Source of the DNA: LZORAL124-50-18 sp051208045
GTDB taxonomy: Bacteria; Pseudomonadota; Gammaproteobacteria; Pseudomonadales; Oleiphilaceae
Length of the DNA: 64,000 bases
Assembly (NCBI GenBank): GCA_051208045.1
Contig: JBPJFY010000012.1
Coordinates: 1 to 64,000, forward strand
Reading direction: 5' to 3'
Shown: positions 43,510 to 51,873 of the stretch, piece after piece
Position numbering within the stretch: the first letter of the stretch is position 1
Layout: the number at the start of each line of letters is the position of its first letter
Program-made: the position numbers and the translations under genes
The notes under the pieces: model-generated
Seen by the model: only the letters and a program-made list of their open reading frames with translations
Databases searched by the model: none
What the model was told of the DNA's origin: nothing

Positions 43510-44337
43510 TTAAATGTCAGGTGATTCACCGGTATCCGAAGGCTCAATCACCACGGCGTAACGCATATGTTCCACTTTTGCCTGCAGCATGGGTACTTTC
43601 TTTAACTGCAAATCATTCGCCAGAAGCTGGCGGATTTTCTCCCGTTGCGTCTGCGCCATTCGGGCGCCAATGATCACGCGTTTGATCGCTGCTGTCGGAA
43701 ACCGAACGCTCATTGAGTCCGGTGAAGCCCCTGCATCCATTGGGCGTGCCAATCGCCACTCAGCTTCCTGCGCAAATTCACGCGCCCTGAAAAAAACCGG
43801 CGCCAGAAAACGCTGCGTTTCTCCAATAAACGGCCGGGATTCACGATACTGCACCGCTTCAAACAACTGTGGCAACCCCTTCTCCGTACGCCCACCGAAA
43901 AAACGATGGGTGCAATCCAGTACCACCACGTAACCAGTATGGTTCGCGGCATGCGTCTCCCACAAAGGCAATGCATTGGCATGAGTAAAAAAGCGCGCTA
44001 CACAGACCTGCTGACGCTGTTGCTCGGTGAGCTCGATGGGATTCTTGCGTTCTGCCTGTAGAATCTTTTGAGCCACATCATCCCGCCTGGTCAGCGCCTG
44101 CTGGTAGAAGTAGTCGAAGTCTCCCAGCGCTGCCAACGATTGAGGTAACTGGGTATACTGACGTTTCAACTCATGCCTGATTTCTTCATCAGAAACGTCA
44201 CGCAGATTACTCGGATCCGCGGTCACAGCGGACAGCAGAAACGGATCACCCAACTGTGCCATCCCCAGCAGAGGCAACCGCCCTCTGAGCAGGCTCAGGT
44301 CCTCCGGGGGGCTGAAATAACACACTTCCCGACTCAT
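43510..44337 (-). CDS. DUF2971 family protein
   Basis: It is 275 residues. The pattern FSPPEDLSLL near the start, CVARFFTHANALPLWETHAANHTG in the middle and EWRLARP later matches DUF2971, whose members are of unknown function and are often found in accessory or defence settings. Its start overlaps the stop of the upstream hydrolase gene by four bases (ATGA), so the two are translationally coupled. cysZ follows after 21 bp. Confidence 0.8.
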   Translation of the reverse strand: MSREVCYFSPPEDLSLLRGRLPLLGMAQLGDPFLLSAVTADPSNLRDVSDEEIRHELKRQYTQLPQSLAALGDFDYFYQQALTRRDDVAQKILQAERKNPIELTEQQRQQVCVARFFTHANALPLWETHAANHTGYVVVLDCTHRFFGGRTEKGLPQLFEAVQYRESRPFIGETQRFLAPVFFRAREFAQEAEWRLARPMDAGASPDSMSVRFPTAAIKRVIIGARMAQTQREKIRQLLANDLQLKKVPMLQAKVEHMRYAVVIEPSDTGESPDI

Positions 44338-45284
44338 CGTACCCTTTCACTGTTTATGCGCGTGATCCAGGGAGTGGAGGCGGCGTCACAGCCTTTTTCA
44401 TTGACCAAAAATTGTACCACCTGTCTGCCTACTGCCCGCCATGCCGACTGCCCAAGTGTCCGGTCATCGATCATTAAATGGTGAAAAGCGGTATCCGCAT
44501 CATCTGATTTCCTGAGGGTGCACACCTGCCAGCGCGTCATTTCCATCGCTGCCATCCATGCCACCGTACCGGAGCCGTCAACAAATTCATCGTCCTCACT
44601 CAGAAGTACCAACGTCGGCATTTGCGCGACCTTTGAGAAACTACCACTCTGCGGCGGACTATTCAATTGCCCGATCAACGTGAACAGACTGCGGTAGGCC
44701 GCCATAGGCGTCCCGGCATTTGCCCGGTAGTAGCCCGGTGACAGGCTGGGGAGAACGAGTCCAGGCCAGCCCTGCAAAGGCCGAATCAACGCTGTGTGCC
44801 CCCGCAATTGAATCGCCGGGGCCAACAGCACCTGCCGATCGAAGAGCAGCTGTCGTTGTTGTGCGGCAACCTGCGCCACCAAGGCCCCCAGGGAATACGC
44901 CACCAAAACCAGCGGGCGATTCCGGGTCTGAGCGATGTGCTGTGCCTGCCGATACGCCTGTTCAAATTCATCCAGCCACTGCTCCGCACTCACGTGTGCA
45001 AAGGCGGCGATGCGCTCTTTGTCCGTCAGGGACATATCATGGCCCGACAGCGCCGGCAGAACCACAGTATATCCCGCGCTCTGCACCCCCCGCCCCAAGG
45101 TGAGCAATCGCTCCGGATTCAGATTTAAACCATGCACCAGCAACGCAACGCCCTGCATGCTGGTAGACGACGGAGCAGGCAGGATGGTCGATGTCGACGC
45201 CTGGGCGCTGAAGGACAAAAAAGCCCCTAGAATCAATAAAATAATTCGCTGATTCGCCCAATAATCCCGTTGCTTCCGCTTCAT
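44334..45284 (-). CDS. Secreted alpha/beta hydrolase
   Basis: It is 316 residues from ATG 45284. A signal peptide (ILLILGAFLSFSAQA) suggests periplasmic location. The hydrolase core has LVHGLNLNP (oxyanion region), the nucleophile in VAYSLGAL (a GxSxG variant), the acid in LSEDDEFVDG and the late histidine in AFHHLMID. Upstream in-frame starts at 45353 and 45380 would place the GacA-like palindrome (45307-45324) inside the gene, so the shorter form is preferred. The substrate is unknown. It is divergent from the GGA-rich RNA. Confidence 0.8.
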   Translation of the reverse strand: MKRKQRDYWANQRIILLILGAFLSFSAQASTSTILPAPSSTSMQGVALLVHGLNLNPERLLTLGRGVQSAGYTVVLPALSGHDMSLTDKERIAAFAHVSAEQWLDEFEQAYRQAQHIAQTRNRPLVLVAYSLGALVAQVAAQQRQLLFDRQVLLAPAIQLRGHTALIRPLQGWPGLVLPSLSPGYYRANAGTPMAAYRSLFTLIGQLNSPPQSGSFSKVAQMPTLVLLSEDDEFVDGSGTVAWMAAMEMTRWQVCTLRKSDDADTAFHHLMIDDRTLGQSAWRAVGRQVVQFLVNEKGCDAASTPWITRINSERVR

Positions 45285-45306
45285 GTAGGAAAGTCGCCCA
45301 TCACTT

Positions 45307-45324
45307 TGTAAGAGATATCTCACA
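45307..45324 (+). promoter_or_regulatory. GacA/UvrY-type upstream activating sequence
   Basis: TGTAAG-AGATAT-CTCACA matches the GacA box TGTAAG-N6-CTTACA with one mismatch. It closely resembles the UvrY site upstream of E. coli csrB. Its centre is about 198 bp before the inferred start of the GGA-rich RNA, a distance in the range known for csrB and rsmZ. It also lies about 31 bp upstream of the divergent hydrolase start. Confidence 0.8.
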
Positions 45325-45388
45325 AGCGTGTCAGATATATCGGAAAATTTCATGCAGATTTTGCCTACACAGCGCAGCATAAAACGCT

Positions 45389-45443
45389 AAATCATTGTAT
45401 TTATTACACATAATGATTTTACCACTCAAGCAATTCGTGAGTG
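45389..45443. repeat. Two inverted repeats between the GacA-like box and the RNA promoter
   Basis: AAATCATT (45389-45396) and AATGATTT (45412-45419) form a perfect 8-bp dyad with a 15-nt spacer. CACTCA (45423-45428) and TGAGTG (45438-45443) form a perfect 6-bp dyad. The region is AT-rich. In csrB and rsmZ promoters this interval binds IHF or other regulators; here only the symmetry is seen. Confidence 0.6.
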
Positions 45444-45497
45444 ATCATTTAATAACCACATCAAAGTGACGAAGTTCACAATTTTGTCATGGGTGGA

Positions 45498-45507
45498 TTG
45501 CTATAGT
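45498..45507 (+). promoter_or_regulatory. Extended -10 promoter of the GGA-rich RNA
   Basis: TTGCTATAGT contains an extended -10 (TGnTATAGT, hexamer at 45502-45507). No consensus -35 lies at the normal distance, as expected for a promoter that depends on an activator. Transcription should begin near 45514, just before the first GGA triplet at 45519. Confidence 0.6.
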
Positions 45508-45513
45508 TACAAC

Positions 45514-46080
45514 TGTCAGGACGACAGGGAAATGGACGCGACACTAGGATTGTATCCTCGGAAGGATCTGAGGGGAAGCAGGGAGCAAAAGGACTTTCAG
45601 CTTAAGGGAACCCTAAATTTGCACCGCTGCACGGAAACGCAGCGTGGTCAATTCGAAGCAGCATGACCCTTACAGGAACCGCTTCGAATGGCAATTAGGC
45701 AGCGACTCACAGGAAATGAGTCTCTAAGGAATGACACGGACGAACGTAACACAGAGGACGGTGTGAGCAAGGATTGCTCATTTACAAACCAAAAGGCGTT
45801 GGTTTGGCAATACGCTCAGGAAGACAAGCAGGGATATGCGGCACAGGGAAATGCGACAAAGGATTGTCAACGAAGGACCGAACTATCACAGGGAGTGAAG
45901 CACAACGGAATGTGACACAGGACGTTCAACGCGCACTCATGGATTGAGCCCACCCATGGACAGGTGGAAAAGAACAGCGGCGGAAAGGATTTCTGCAGAG
46001 CCATGGACGAACTGACCGCTCAATACTGGTCTGTCTCACGATTAGCGGGTAGCCATACTTCATGGCTGCCTGTTTGTTTT
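45514..46080 (+). ncRNA. CsrB/RsmZ-like GGA-rich regulatory RNA (CsrA/RsmA sponge)
   Basis: About 567 nt without a credible gene. I count 31 GGA triplets between 45519 and 46007, most in A(G)GGA or CAGGA contexts. Several sit in loops of perfect hairpins: 625-644 (CGCTGC/GCAGCG), 704-722 (GACTCA/TGAGTC, loop CAGGAAA), 764-780 (TGAGCA/TGCTCA, loop AGGAT), 855-868 (GACAA/TTGTC, loop AGGA) and 886-898 (TCAC/GTGA, loop AGGGA), all plus 45000. ATTCGAAGC/GCTTCGAAT (45651-45689) encloses another GGA. This is how CsrB, RsmY and RsmZ present sites to CsrA. A GacA-like box lies upstream and a terminator at the end. Coordinates are inferred. Confidence 0.85.
46045..46080 (+). terminator. Rho-independent terminator of the GGA-rich RNA
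   Basis: GGTAGCCAT (46048-46056) and ATGGCTGCC (46062-46070) pair with one G-U around the loop ACTTC. The stem can be extended by a further three pairs, two of them G-U. TGTTTGTTTTT follows, then a second T-run. The methyltransferase gene ends 33 bp further on, on the opposite strand. Confidence 0.85.
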
Positions 46081-46112
46081 TCTGTTTTTTTTCTTTTACC
46101 TTTCTAAGCGCG

Positions 46113-46790
46113 CTACTCCAGGCGAGTACCGTGGTAAATTCTTACCCGGTTAAATTCCTCAAATTCATTCAGGTCCGGCCAGGTGCGGCAACTGTACACC
46201 TCTTCAATGCGATACGCCGCGTGATTCAAATGCTTGATGCGAGAATCCGCCAGGAGCATCAACGCCGTGTGCTCTAGCAAGGTATCCAGCAGCGGCATGT
46301 TATCACGATCATAAAGCACATCTGCTGCCGTAATCACATCAAACAATGGGGCTGAGCTCTGACGATTCGTGACGGCATCAAAGTCGTCGGCCGTGTGGAG
46401 CAAAACGCCATTCAATTCAGCATTTGCCCGGCATGCATCCAGCGCTAATGCGTCGATATCCAGTGCGACAACCTCCTGAGCACCGGCCAATAGGCTCGCG
46501 ATGGCGACCACGCCCGACCCCGAACCAAAATCCAAAACCCGCTTTCCCGTAACTAACTCCGGATGGGAGAGAATATATGACGCCATGGCCTGCCCACTCG
46601 CCCAACAGAAAGACCAATAGGCGGGTTCAGCAACCACGGCCTGAGCCACTTCATGTGCCAGAGGGCCGGGTAATTGCTCCGGATCAAACAAATACAATTT
46701 AATCTCCGGGCATCCCGGCAGAGTGGTTGCTTTTAGGCCGCCATTTGGTAAAGTTTTTTGCAAATTGCGCGAAATGGTATCAAGATTCAT
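46113..46790 (-). CDS. Class I SAM-dependent methyltransferase (ETFB-lysine-methyltransferase-like)
   Basis: It is 225 residues. The SAM-binding motif I is VLDFGSGSGVVAIAS, followed by VVALDIDALAL at the end of strand 2 and the DVITAADVLYD motif. AYWSFCWASGQAMASYIL before motif I is characteristic of the METTL20/ETFBKMT-like group, which methylates lysines of electron-transfer flavoprotein. The substrate here is a guess. It is convergent with the GGA-rich RNA. Confidence 0.82.
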   Translation of the reverse strand: MNLDTISRNLQKTLPNGGLKATTLPGCPEIKLYLFDPEQLPGPLAHEVAQAVVAEPAYWSFCWASGQAMASYILSHPELVTGKRVLDFGSGSGVVAIASLLAGAQEVVALDIDALALDACRANAELNGVLLHTADDFDAVTNRQSSAPLFDVITAADVLYDRDNMPLLDTLLEHTALMLLADSRIKHLNHAAYRIEEVYSCRTWPDLNEFEEFNRVRIYHGTRLE

Positions 46791-46931
46791 CGCGTACCTA
46801 TCAATACATTGTCTTAATTCGCGAGCATTGTAGCAGGCGGCAGCGGAAATCGGCTAATTCGTCCGCACGGGTAAGAAAACCAGAAAAATTACAACTAACA
46901 CCATCCACTTCATTCCTTAAGGAGTCTCTCT

Positions 46932-47771
46932 ATGGAAGACCTGTTTAATGACGGCCAAAGCAAAATGGAGGAGTTGACCAACTGGCTCATCTCCTTCGTC
47001 ATGACCCATGGTCCTGGCTTTGTTCTGGCCATTCTGACGCTTTTTATCGGTCTCTGGATCATCAATCGCATTGTCGGCGGATTAGATAAAGCGCTGAAGA
47101 ACCGCGTCGAACCCACGCTGCTGCGGTTTATGCACAGCCTGATCTCCATCGGTTTGAAGGTGATGCTGGTCATCTCCGTGGCCTCCATGATCGGCATTCA
47201 AACTACCTCGTTTGTTGCCATTATCGGTGCGGCGGGCTTAGCGGTTGGTTTGGCCCTTCAGGGCAGTCTGGCGAACTTTGCCGGCGGCGCACTGATTCTT
47301 TTCTTCAAACCCTTCAAAGTGGGCGATGTCATTGAAGCGCAGGGGTATGTGGGTAAGGTCAAAGAAATCCAGATCTTTACCACCGTGTTGACCACCGCAG
47401 ACAACCGTCGCGTGATCATTCCGAACGGCGCACTGTCCAACGGCAGCATGATTAACATCGGTGCTGAACCTACCCGCCGCGTCGATTTTGTCTTTGGCAT
47501 CGGCTACAGCGATGACATCGACAAAGCAAAAGCCATTCTGGTGCGGTTGGCCGATGCCGATGCGCGAGTATTGAAAGATCCGGAAAAGCTTATCGTCGTA
47601 TCCGAGCTGGCAGACAGTTCGGTCAACTTCACCGTTCGACTCTGGGCGAAGACGGAAGATTATTGGGGCGTGTATTTCGATATGATCGAAAACGTCAAGA
47701 AAACATTCGACGCGGAAGGCATTTCCATCCCGTTTCCGCAGCGCGATGTACACATCCATAACGCCGCCTAA
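46932..47771 (+). CDS. mscS: Small-conductance mechanosensitive channel
   Basis: Osmotic safety valve of the inner membrane. It is 279 residues with three N-terminal helices. The pore helix is the glycine/alanine-rich AAGLAVGLALQGSLANFAGG. The beta domain has FKVGDVIEAQGYVGKVKEI, and TTVLTTADNRRVIIPNG is a family signature. AAGGAG lies seven bases before the ATG. The protein is the size of E. coli MscS (286), so it is the minimal form. Confidence 0.94.
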   Translation: MEDLFNDGQSKMEELTNWLISFVMTHGPGFVLAILTLFIGLWIINRIVGGLDKALKNRVEPTLLRFMHSLISIGLKVMLVISVASMIGIQTTSFVAIIGAAGLAVGLALQGSLANFAGGALILFFKPFKVGDVIEAQGYVGKVKEIQIFTTVLTTADNRRVIIPNGALSNGSMINIGAEPTRRVDFVFGIGYSDDIDKAKAILVRLADADARVLKDPEKLIVVSELADSSVNFTVRLWAKTEDYWGVYFDMIENVKKTFDAEGISIPFPQRDVHIHNAA

Positions 47772-47784
47772 AAACGAAAAAACT

Positions 47785-47810
47785 ACGCGGCAGAACTTAT
47801 GCTGCCGCGT
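47785..47810. terminator. Hairpin after mscS
   Basis: Perfect 9-bp arms ACGCGGCAG (47785-47793) and CTGCCGCGT (47802-47810) enclose an 8-nt loop. On the plus strand no T-run follows, but on the minus strand the stem is followed by GTTTTTTCG. It is placed as the mscS terminator yet is shaped for the opposite strand. Confidence 0.6.
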
Positions 47811-47962
47811 GACCTCCTTCACACAAAGCCCGCCAACAAAAACACATTTAATCCGGATTTAACAGTTTGTTCACATTCTGATGACAAACTGATCTACTTC
47901 TTTTGCAGCATCTGGACTACGCTTAATAGTGAGTGATGAAAAATCTTTTGGAGGTTGCAGTT

Positions 47963-48499
47963 ATGCCAATCCAACCATTACGTGACTATCTGGATGAAAA
48001 TTCAATCCGTTACGTCACGATAAAGCATTCACCGGCTTATACAGCACAAGAGATTGCGAAGAAAACACATATCTGCGGCGACAAGTTAGCGAAAACTGTC
48101 GTGATTGATATTGACGGTCATATGGCGATGGTCGTGCTCCCCGCCTCTTACCGAATTCGTTGGGATCGATTCATGCGCGCCATGGGTACGGATTTCGTCG
48201 AACTGGCCGATGAAGAAGACTTTCAAGACCAGTTCCCCGGCTGTGAAGTCGGCGCAATTCCCCCGTTCGGCAACTTGTTTGGCATGAATGTCTACATGTG
48301 CGATGCTCTGTCCAACAATACCGAAATTGCCTTCAGTGCGGGCACGCACAGTGAAATCATCAAAATGAAATACAGCGATTTTGTGGAGCTGGTCAATCCG
48401 GTCAAGATGAGCGATGGGTTTGTGAAGCCCGAAGCGAAAAAGAAGAAACTTGAGTGGATGGACCACAAAGTGAAAGTGGGCGAATATCAACTGGACTAA
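47963..48499 (+). CDS. YbaK/ProX-type aminoacyl-tRNA deacylase-like protein
   Basis: It is 178 residues from ATG 47963, chosen because GGAGG lies eight bases upstream; an earlier GTG at 47933 is unsupported. The YbaK fold is seen in YVTIKHSPAYTAQEIAKKTH, KLAKTVVIDIDG (the conserved lysine) and VGAIPPFGN (the GxxxP motif). The C-terminal 40 residues are a charged extension. Members clear mischarged tRNAs, but this subgroup's substrate is not established. Confidence 0.82.
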   Translation: MPIQPLRDYLDENSIRYVTIKHSPAYTAQEIAKKTHICGDKLAKTVVIDIDGHMAMVVLPASYRIRWDRFMRAMGTDFVELADEEDFQDQFPGCEVGAIPPFGNLFGMNVYMCDALSNNTEIAFSAGTHSEIIKMKYSDFVELVNPVKMSDGFVKPEAKKKKLEWMDHKVKVGEYQLD

Positions 48500-48522
48500 G
48501 CGGCCAGCGCAGACTTGAAGAA

Positions 48523-48548
48523 AACAGCGGGTGCGTACACCCGCTGTT
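48523..48548. terminator. Terminator between convergent genes
   Basis: Perfect 11-bp arms AACAGCGGGTG and CACCCGCTGTT enclose a CGTA loop. On the minus strand the stem runs into TTTTC, serving the degQ gene. On the plus strand the T-run is weak. Confidence 0.75.
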
Positions 48549-48554
48549 GCCGGC

Positions 48555-49937
48555 TCAGCGAATGGTGAGAAAATACCCTCGCCCTTCCCGCTCGATTCTG
48601 AGCAGCAGCTGATCCGAATTTTTAAGCGCTTTTGCCATTTCTGTCATGTTGCGCACACGATAACGGCTGGCAGAGACAATAATATCCCCTTCACGTAAGC
48701 CCTCTTGCGCGGCCAGGCTATTTTCATCCAGCTTGGCGACTTCTACCGCGATGGACTCTTCATCGCTTTCATTGCGATAGAAATTACGCACCCACACCCC
48801 CGCCAGCATTGGGTGGAAAGCGCTTCCCGGCTGAGTAAACTCACTTCGTGCCCCGACCACAGCCGTTAATTTCACCGGATTCCCGGACCGAAGCACCACC
48901 AGATGCATGGCCGTTCCCACCGGCGTCAGCCCCAGTCGATTTCGAAAATCGACAGAGTTGCGGACTTTACGCCCATTGACTTCCACAATCACATCGCCCT
49001 GAAGCAACCCTGCGGATTCCGCCGGGGTGCCCGGAGCCACTTTCACCACCAGCGCTCCTTCCGGCGTATCCAGCCCAAAGGCTTCCGCCAGATCCGCCGT
49101 CAACGATTGATAAATCACTCCCAGCTGGCCACGGCGGACCTCCCCAAACTCCAGCAACTGAGTCATCACGTTATGCGCAATTTCCGCCGGAATCGCAAAG
49201 CCGATCCCGACATTCCCACCGCCAGGGCCGATGATCGCGGAATTGATGCCGATAAGTTCACCTTTCAGGTTTACCAGAGCCCCGCCGGAATTTCCCGGGT
49301 TGATGGACGCATCCGTCTGAATAAAATCTTCAAAGCCATATATCCCGACACCGCTGCGCCCTAATGCACTCACGATGCCGGAAGTCACCGTTTGTCCGAG
49401 GCCAAAAGGATTCCCGATGGCAACCACAAAATCCCCTACCGCCAATGTGCTGGAATCCACCCAGCGCAGCGCATGTAACTGCTCGGCTTCGATCTGCAAC
49501 AACGCAATATCCATTTGCTTGTCTGACCCCTTGAAGGTTGCCGCCAATGTGCGACCATCCTGAAGCGTCACCTGAATCTCATCCGCCCCCTCAATCACGT
49601 GGTGATTGGTCATGATCAGCCCGTTCTCAGCGTCCACAATCACACCGGACCCGGCAGATTGCGTTTTCCGCGTCGACTTCTCCGCATTCCGCTGATCCGG
49701 CAAGTTGAAAAATCGACGGAAAAAGGGGTCTTGTAACAAGGGGTTTACCCGGCGCACATGGGTAAACGTGGAAATATTCACGACCGCGGGCGTTACCTGC
49801 TGAAGCATGGGAGCCAGGGAAGGCACAGCCTGACTACCCGTCATGAGCCCGGCAGGGACACCAGCGACACTTGACCCCACAGACATGGACATCATCCCCA
49901 GGATGAGTCCCACTCGCATCATTACCCGTAAACGCAT
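48555..49937 (-). CDS. degQ: Do/DegQ-family periplasmic serine protease
   Basis: Periplasmic protease and chaperone of misfolded proteins. Start ATG 49937 (460 residues) has AAAGGAG upstream. A signal peptide (about 1-26) is followed by the trypsin-like domain with the triad histidine in MTNHHVIEGAD, the aspartate in KQMDIALLQIE and the serine in NPGNSGGALVN. Two PDZ domains follow (about 265-355 and 370-455). The length is close to DegQ; DegP/MucD would be alternative names. Confidence 0.94.
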   Translation of the reverse strand: MRLRVMMRVGLILGMMSMSVGSSVAGVPAGLMTGSQAVPSLAPMLQQVTPAVVNISTFTHVRRVNPLLQDPFFRRFFNLPDQRNAEKSTRKTQSAGSGVIVDAENGLIMTNHHVIEGADEIQVTLQDGRTLAATFKGSDKQMDIALLQIEAEQLHALRWVDSSTLAVGDFVVAIGNPFGLGQTVTSGIVSALGRSGVGIYGFEDFIQTDASINPGNSGGALVNLKGELIGINSAIIGPGGGNVGIGFAIPAEIAHNVMTQLLEFGEVRRGQLGVIYQSLTADLAEAFGLDTPEGALVVKVAPGTPAESAGLLQGDVIVEVNGRKVRNSVDFRNRLGLTPVGTAMHLVVLRSGNPVKLTAVVGARSEFTQPGSAFHPMLAGVWVRNFYRNESDEESIAVEVAKLDENSLAAQEGLREGDIIVSASRYRVRNMTEMAKALKNSDQLLLRIEREGRGYFLTIR

Positions 49938-50121
49938 TGTTGCTCCTTTATCCTCTCCTGCACTAAACCTTTCCGGCGAGCCGATGGTCATCGCCCGCCT
50001 GTCTCATTGTAGTTTTAATCCCACCCCCAAACAAATCCGCTGCGCGCTGTCACCGGGCCAGTGAATGGGCTATGATTACGGGCCAAACCAACGTAATGTG
50101 TTGACTTCACCAAGGATAGTC

Positions 50122-51396
50122 ATGTCACCATCAGATTCTGTCACGCCGCCTACGCCCGAAATCTTTGACATTGGCATCGTCGGAGCTGGCATGGTGGGGT
50201 CTGCATTGGCCTGTGGCCTGGCGAATGCAGGGTATAAGGTCGTCATTTATGATCGGCATGCGCCGCCCCCCTTTCAGGCAGACCAACCGCCCGCGATCCG
50301 TGTTTCAGCACTCAGCCTGGCCAGTGAGCAACTGCTCGACACTTTGGGTGCGCTGGACAAGATACGAGCGATGCGCGCTTGTCCCTATCGCCGCCTTGCC
50401 GTGTGGGAAGACAATCACTCTGCACAGCCCGGCACCTGGTTTGACTGCCAAGACGTCAATACCGAAACACTCGGCTCCATCGTGGAAAATGATGTCACCC
50501 AAAACGCCTTGCATCAAGCTATGCGCGCCCAACCCAACATTCACCTGCGGTGCCCGGCCACGATTTCACAGGTAACGTCAGACGCGTCCGTCGTGCGCAT
50601 CGTGACGGAACAGGGCTCACAAGACCAGGTAAAGCTGTTGGTGGGGGCAGATGGCGCGCTTTCTCAGGTTCGACAATGGGCAAACATTGGACAGACGACG
50701 AATCAGTACGAACAACAGGCGATGGTCATCACGGTGGAATATGAAGGCCAACAGCAGGACATGACCTGGCAGGAGTTCCACAGCACTGGACCGGTGGCGT
50801 TTTTGCCACTGGCAGATGTTGGCGGTAAACACTATGCCTCGCTGGTGTGGTATCACCAACCGGAGGCCTTGGACCGTTTGATGGCGTTGCCCCGCGAAGA
50901 CTTGATGCATGCGATACAGTCAACCTTCCCGCAGCAACTTCCCCCGCTGGTTTCCGTCATCGACACCGGGCGCTTCCCCCTGATCAAGCGCCATGCCCAG
51001 CGGTACTTCAATGGTCGACTGGTCTTGGCCGGGGACGCCGCCCATACGATTAACCCATTGGCGGGACAAGGGGTCAACCTTGGCTTTCAGGATGTCGCGG
51101 CGATGATCCGTATTCTTTCAGAGGCCAAACAGGCTGGCGCTGATCCCGGTGCAACCTTGTATCTGTCGCACTACGAGGCCGAACGGCGCCCCCAGAACAC
51201 GCAAATGATGTTCATCATGGATGCTTTTTACCACGCATTCAGTAACACCCATGCCCCCGTCAAGCGCTTGCGCAACCTGGGTTTGCACTTGGCAAATCGA
51301 TTACCACTGGCAAAGCAGGAAGTGCTCAAGTACGCTCTGGGTATAAAATCCCCCCCACGAGTGCTGACTCAGCTTCAGGCAGTGCTCCCTTTTTGA
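50122..51396 (+). CDS. UbiH/UbiF/VisC-type FAD monooxygenase
   Basis: Probably a ubiquinone-synthesis hydroxylase. It is 424 residues from ATG 50122, which has AAGGAT eight bases before; an ATG at 50065 has no support. The N-terminal FAD motif is IGIVGAGMVGSALACGLANAG. The second, LLVGADGALSQVRQW, carries the DG signature. LAGDAAHTINPLAGQGVNLG binds the FAD ribityl chain. Which ring position it hydroxylates cannot be told by eye. It is divergent from degQ and followed by the HIT gene. Confidence 0.88.
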   Translation: MSPSDSVTPPTPEIFDIGIVGAGMVGSALACGLANAGYKVVIYDRHAPPPFQADQPPAIRVSALSLASEQLLDTLGALDKIRAMRACPYRRLAVWEDNHSAQPGTWFDCQDVNTETLGSIVENDVTQNALHQAMRAQPNIHLRCPATISQVTSDASVVRIVTEQGSQDQVKLLVGADGALSQVRQWANIGQTTNQYEQQAMVITVEYEGQQQDMTWQEFHSTGPVAFLPLADVGGKHYASLVWYHQPEALDRLMALPREDLMHAIQSTFPQQLPPLVSVIDTGRFPLIKRHAQRYFNGRLVLAGDAAHTINPLAGQGVNLGFQDVAAMIRILSEAKQAGADPGATLYLSHYEAERRPQNTQMMFIMDAFYHAFSNTHAPVKRLRNLGLHLANRLPLAKQEVLKYALGIKSPPRVLTQLQAVLPF

Positions 51397-51425
51397 CGTG
51401 AATGAAAACGAAGAGGATGGAAACG

Positions 51426-51791
51426 ATGGCTGACGCGCCACAAGAGACGATATTCAGCAAGATTATCAAACGAGAAATACCTGCAGACATCGTTTATGAG
51501 GACGATGCCTGCCTGGCTTTTAAAGACATCAACCCCCAAGCGCCCGTGCATCTGCTGATCATTCCCAAAAAGGCGATTGCCACCATCAACGATATTGAAC
51601 CGGAAGATCGCGAAGTCGTTGGGCAACTGTTTTGTATTGCCAGGCAGCTCGCCAAGGAAATGGGATTTGCGGACGATGGTTACCGGGTGGTCATGAATTG
51701 CAACGGACATGGTGGGCAGGATGTCTACCACATTCATTTGCATTTGCTGGCCGGCAAGCCGCTGGGATGGCCGCCCTACCGGGAGCGCTAA
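51426..51791 (+). CDS. hinT: HIT family purine nucleoside phosphoramidase (HinT)
   Basis: Cleaves AMP from adenosine phosphoramidates. It is 121 residues with the histidine triad in YHIHLHLLAG and the N-terminal IFSKIIKREIPADIVYEDD typical of HinT. The start at 51426 has AGGATGG upstream, giving the usual length. It follows the monooxygenase gene by 29 bp, so they are likely co-transcribed. A short tandem repeat array follows. Confidence 0.93.
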   Translation: MADAPQETIFSKIIKREIPADIVYEDDACLAFKDINPQAPVHLLIIPKKAIATINDIEPEDREVVGQLFCIARQLAKEMGFADDGYRVVMNCNGHGGQDVYHIHLHLLAGKPLGWPPYRER

Positions 51792-51811
51792 CGCACCGCC
51801 TGTGGTTCTGA

Positions 51812-51873
51812 GGACCGTGTTTTTAGGGCCGTGTTTTTAAGGCTACAACTTTAAGGGCCGTGACTTTAAGGCC
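51812..51873. repeat. Four 15-bp tandem repeats between hinT and the CHAD gene
   Basis: Units of the form GGCCGTG(T/A)(T/C)TTTAAG occur four times with a period of 14-15 bp; the third is the most diverged. The last two and a half units encode the C-terminus of the CHAD protein (KALKSRPLKL), so repeat expansion changes its tail and stop codon. Confidence 0.85.

Noticed and set aside
45466..45915. Two open frames of 66 and 75 codons inside the GGA-rich region
   Set aside because: They have no family resemblance. The stretch is better explained by GGA-containing hairpins, a promoter and a terminator.
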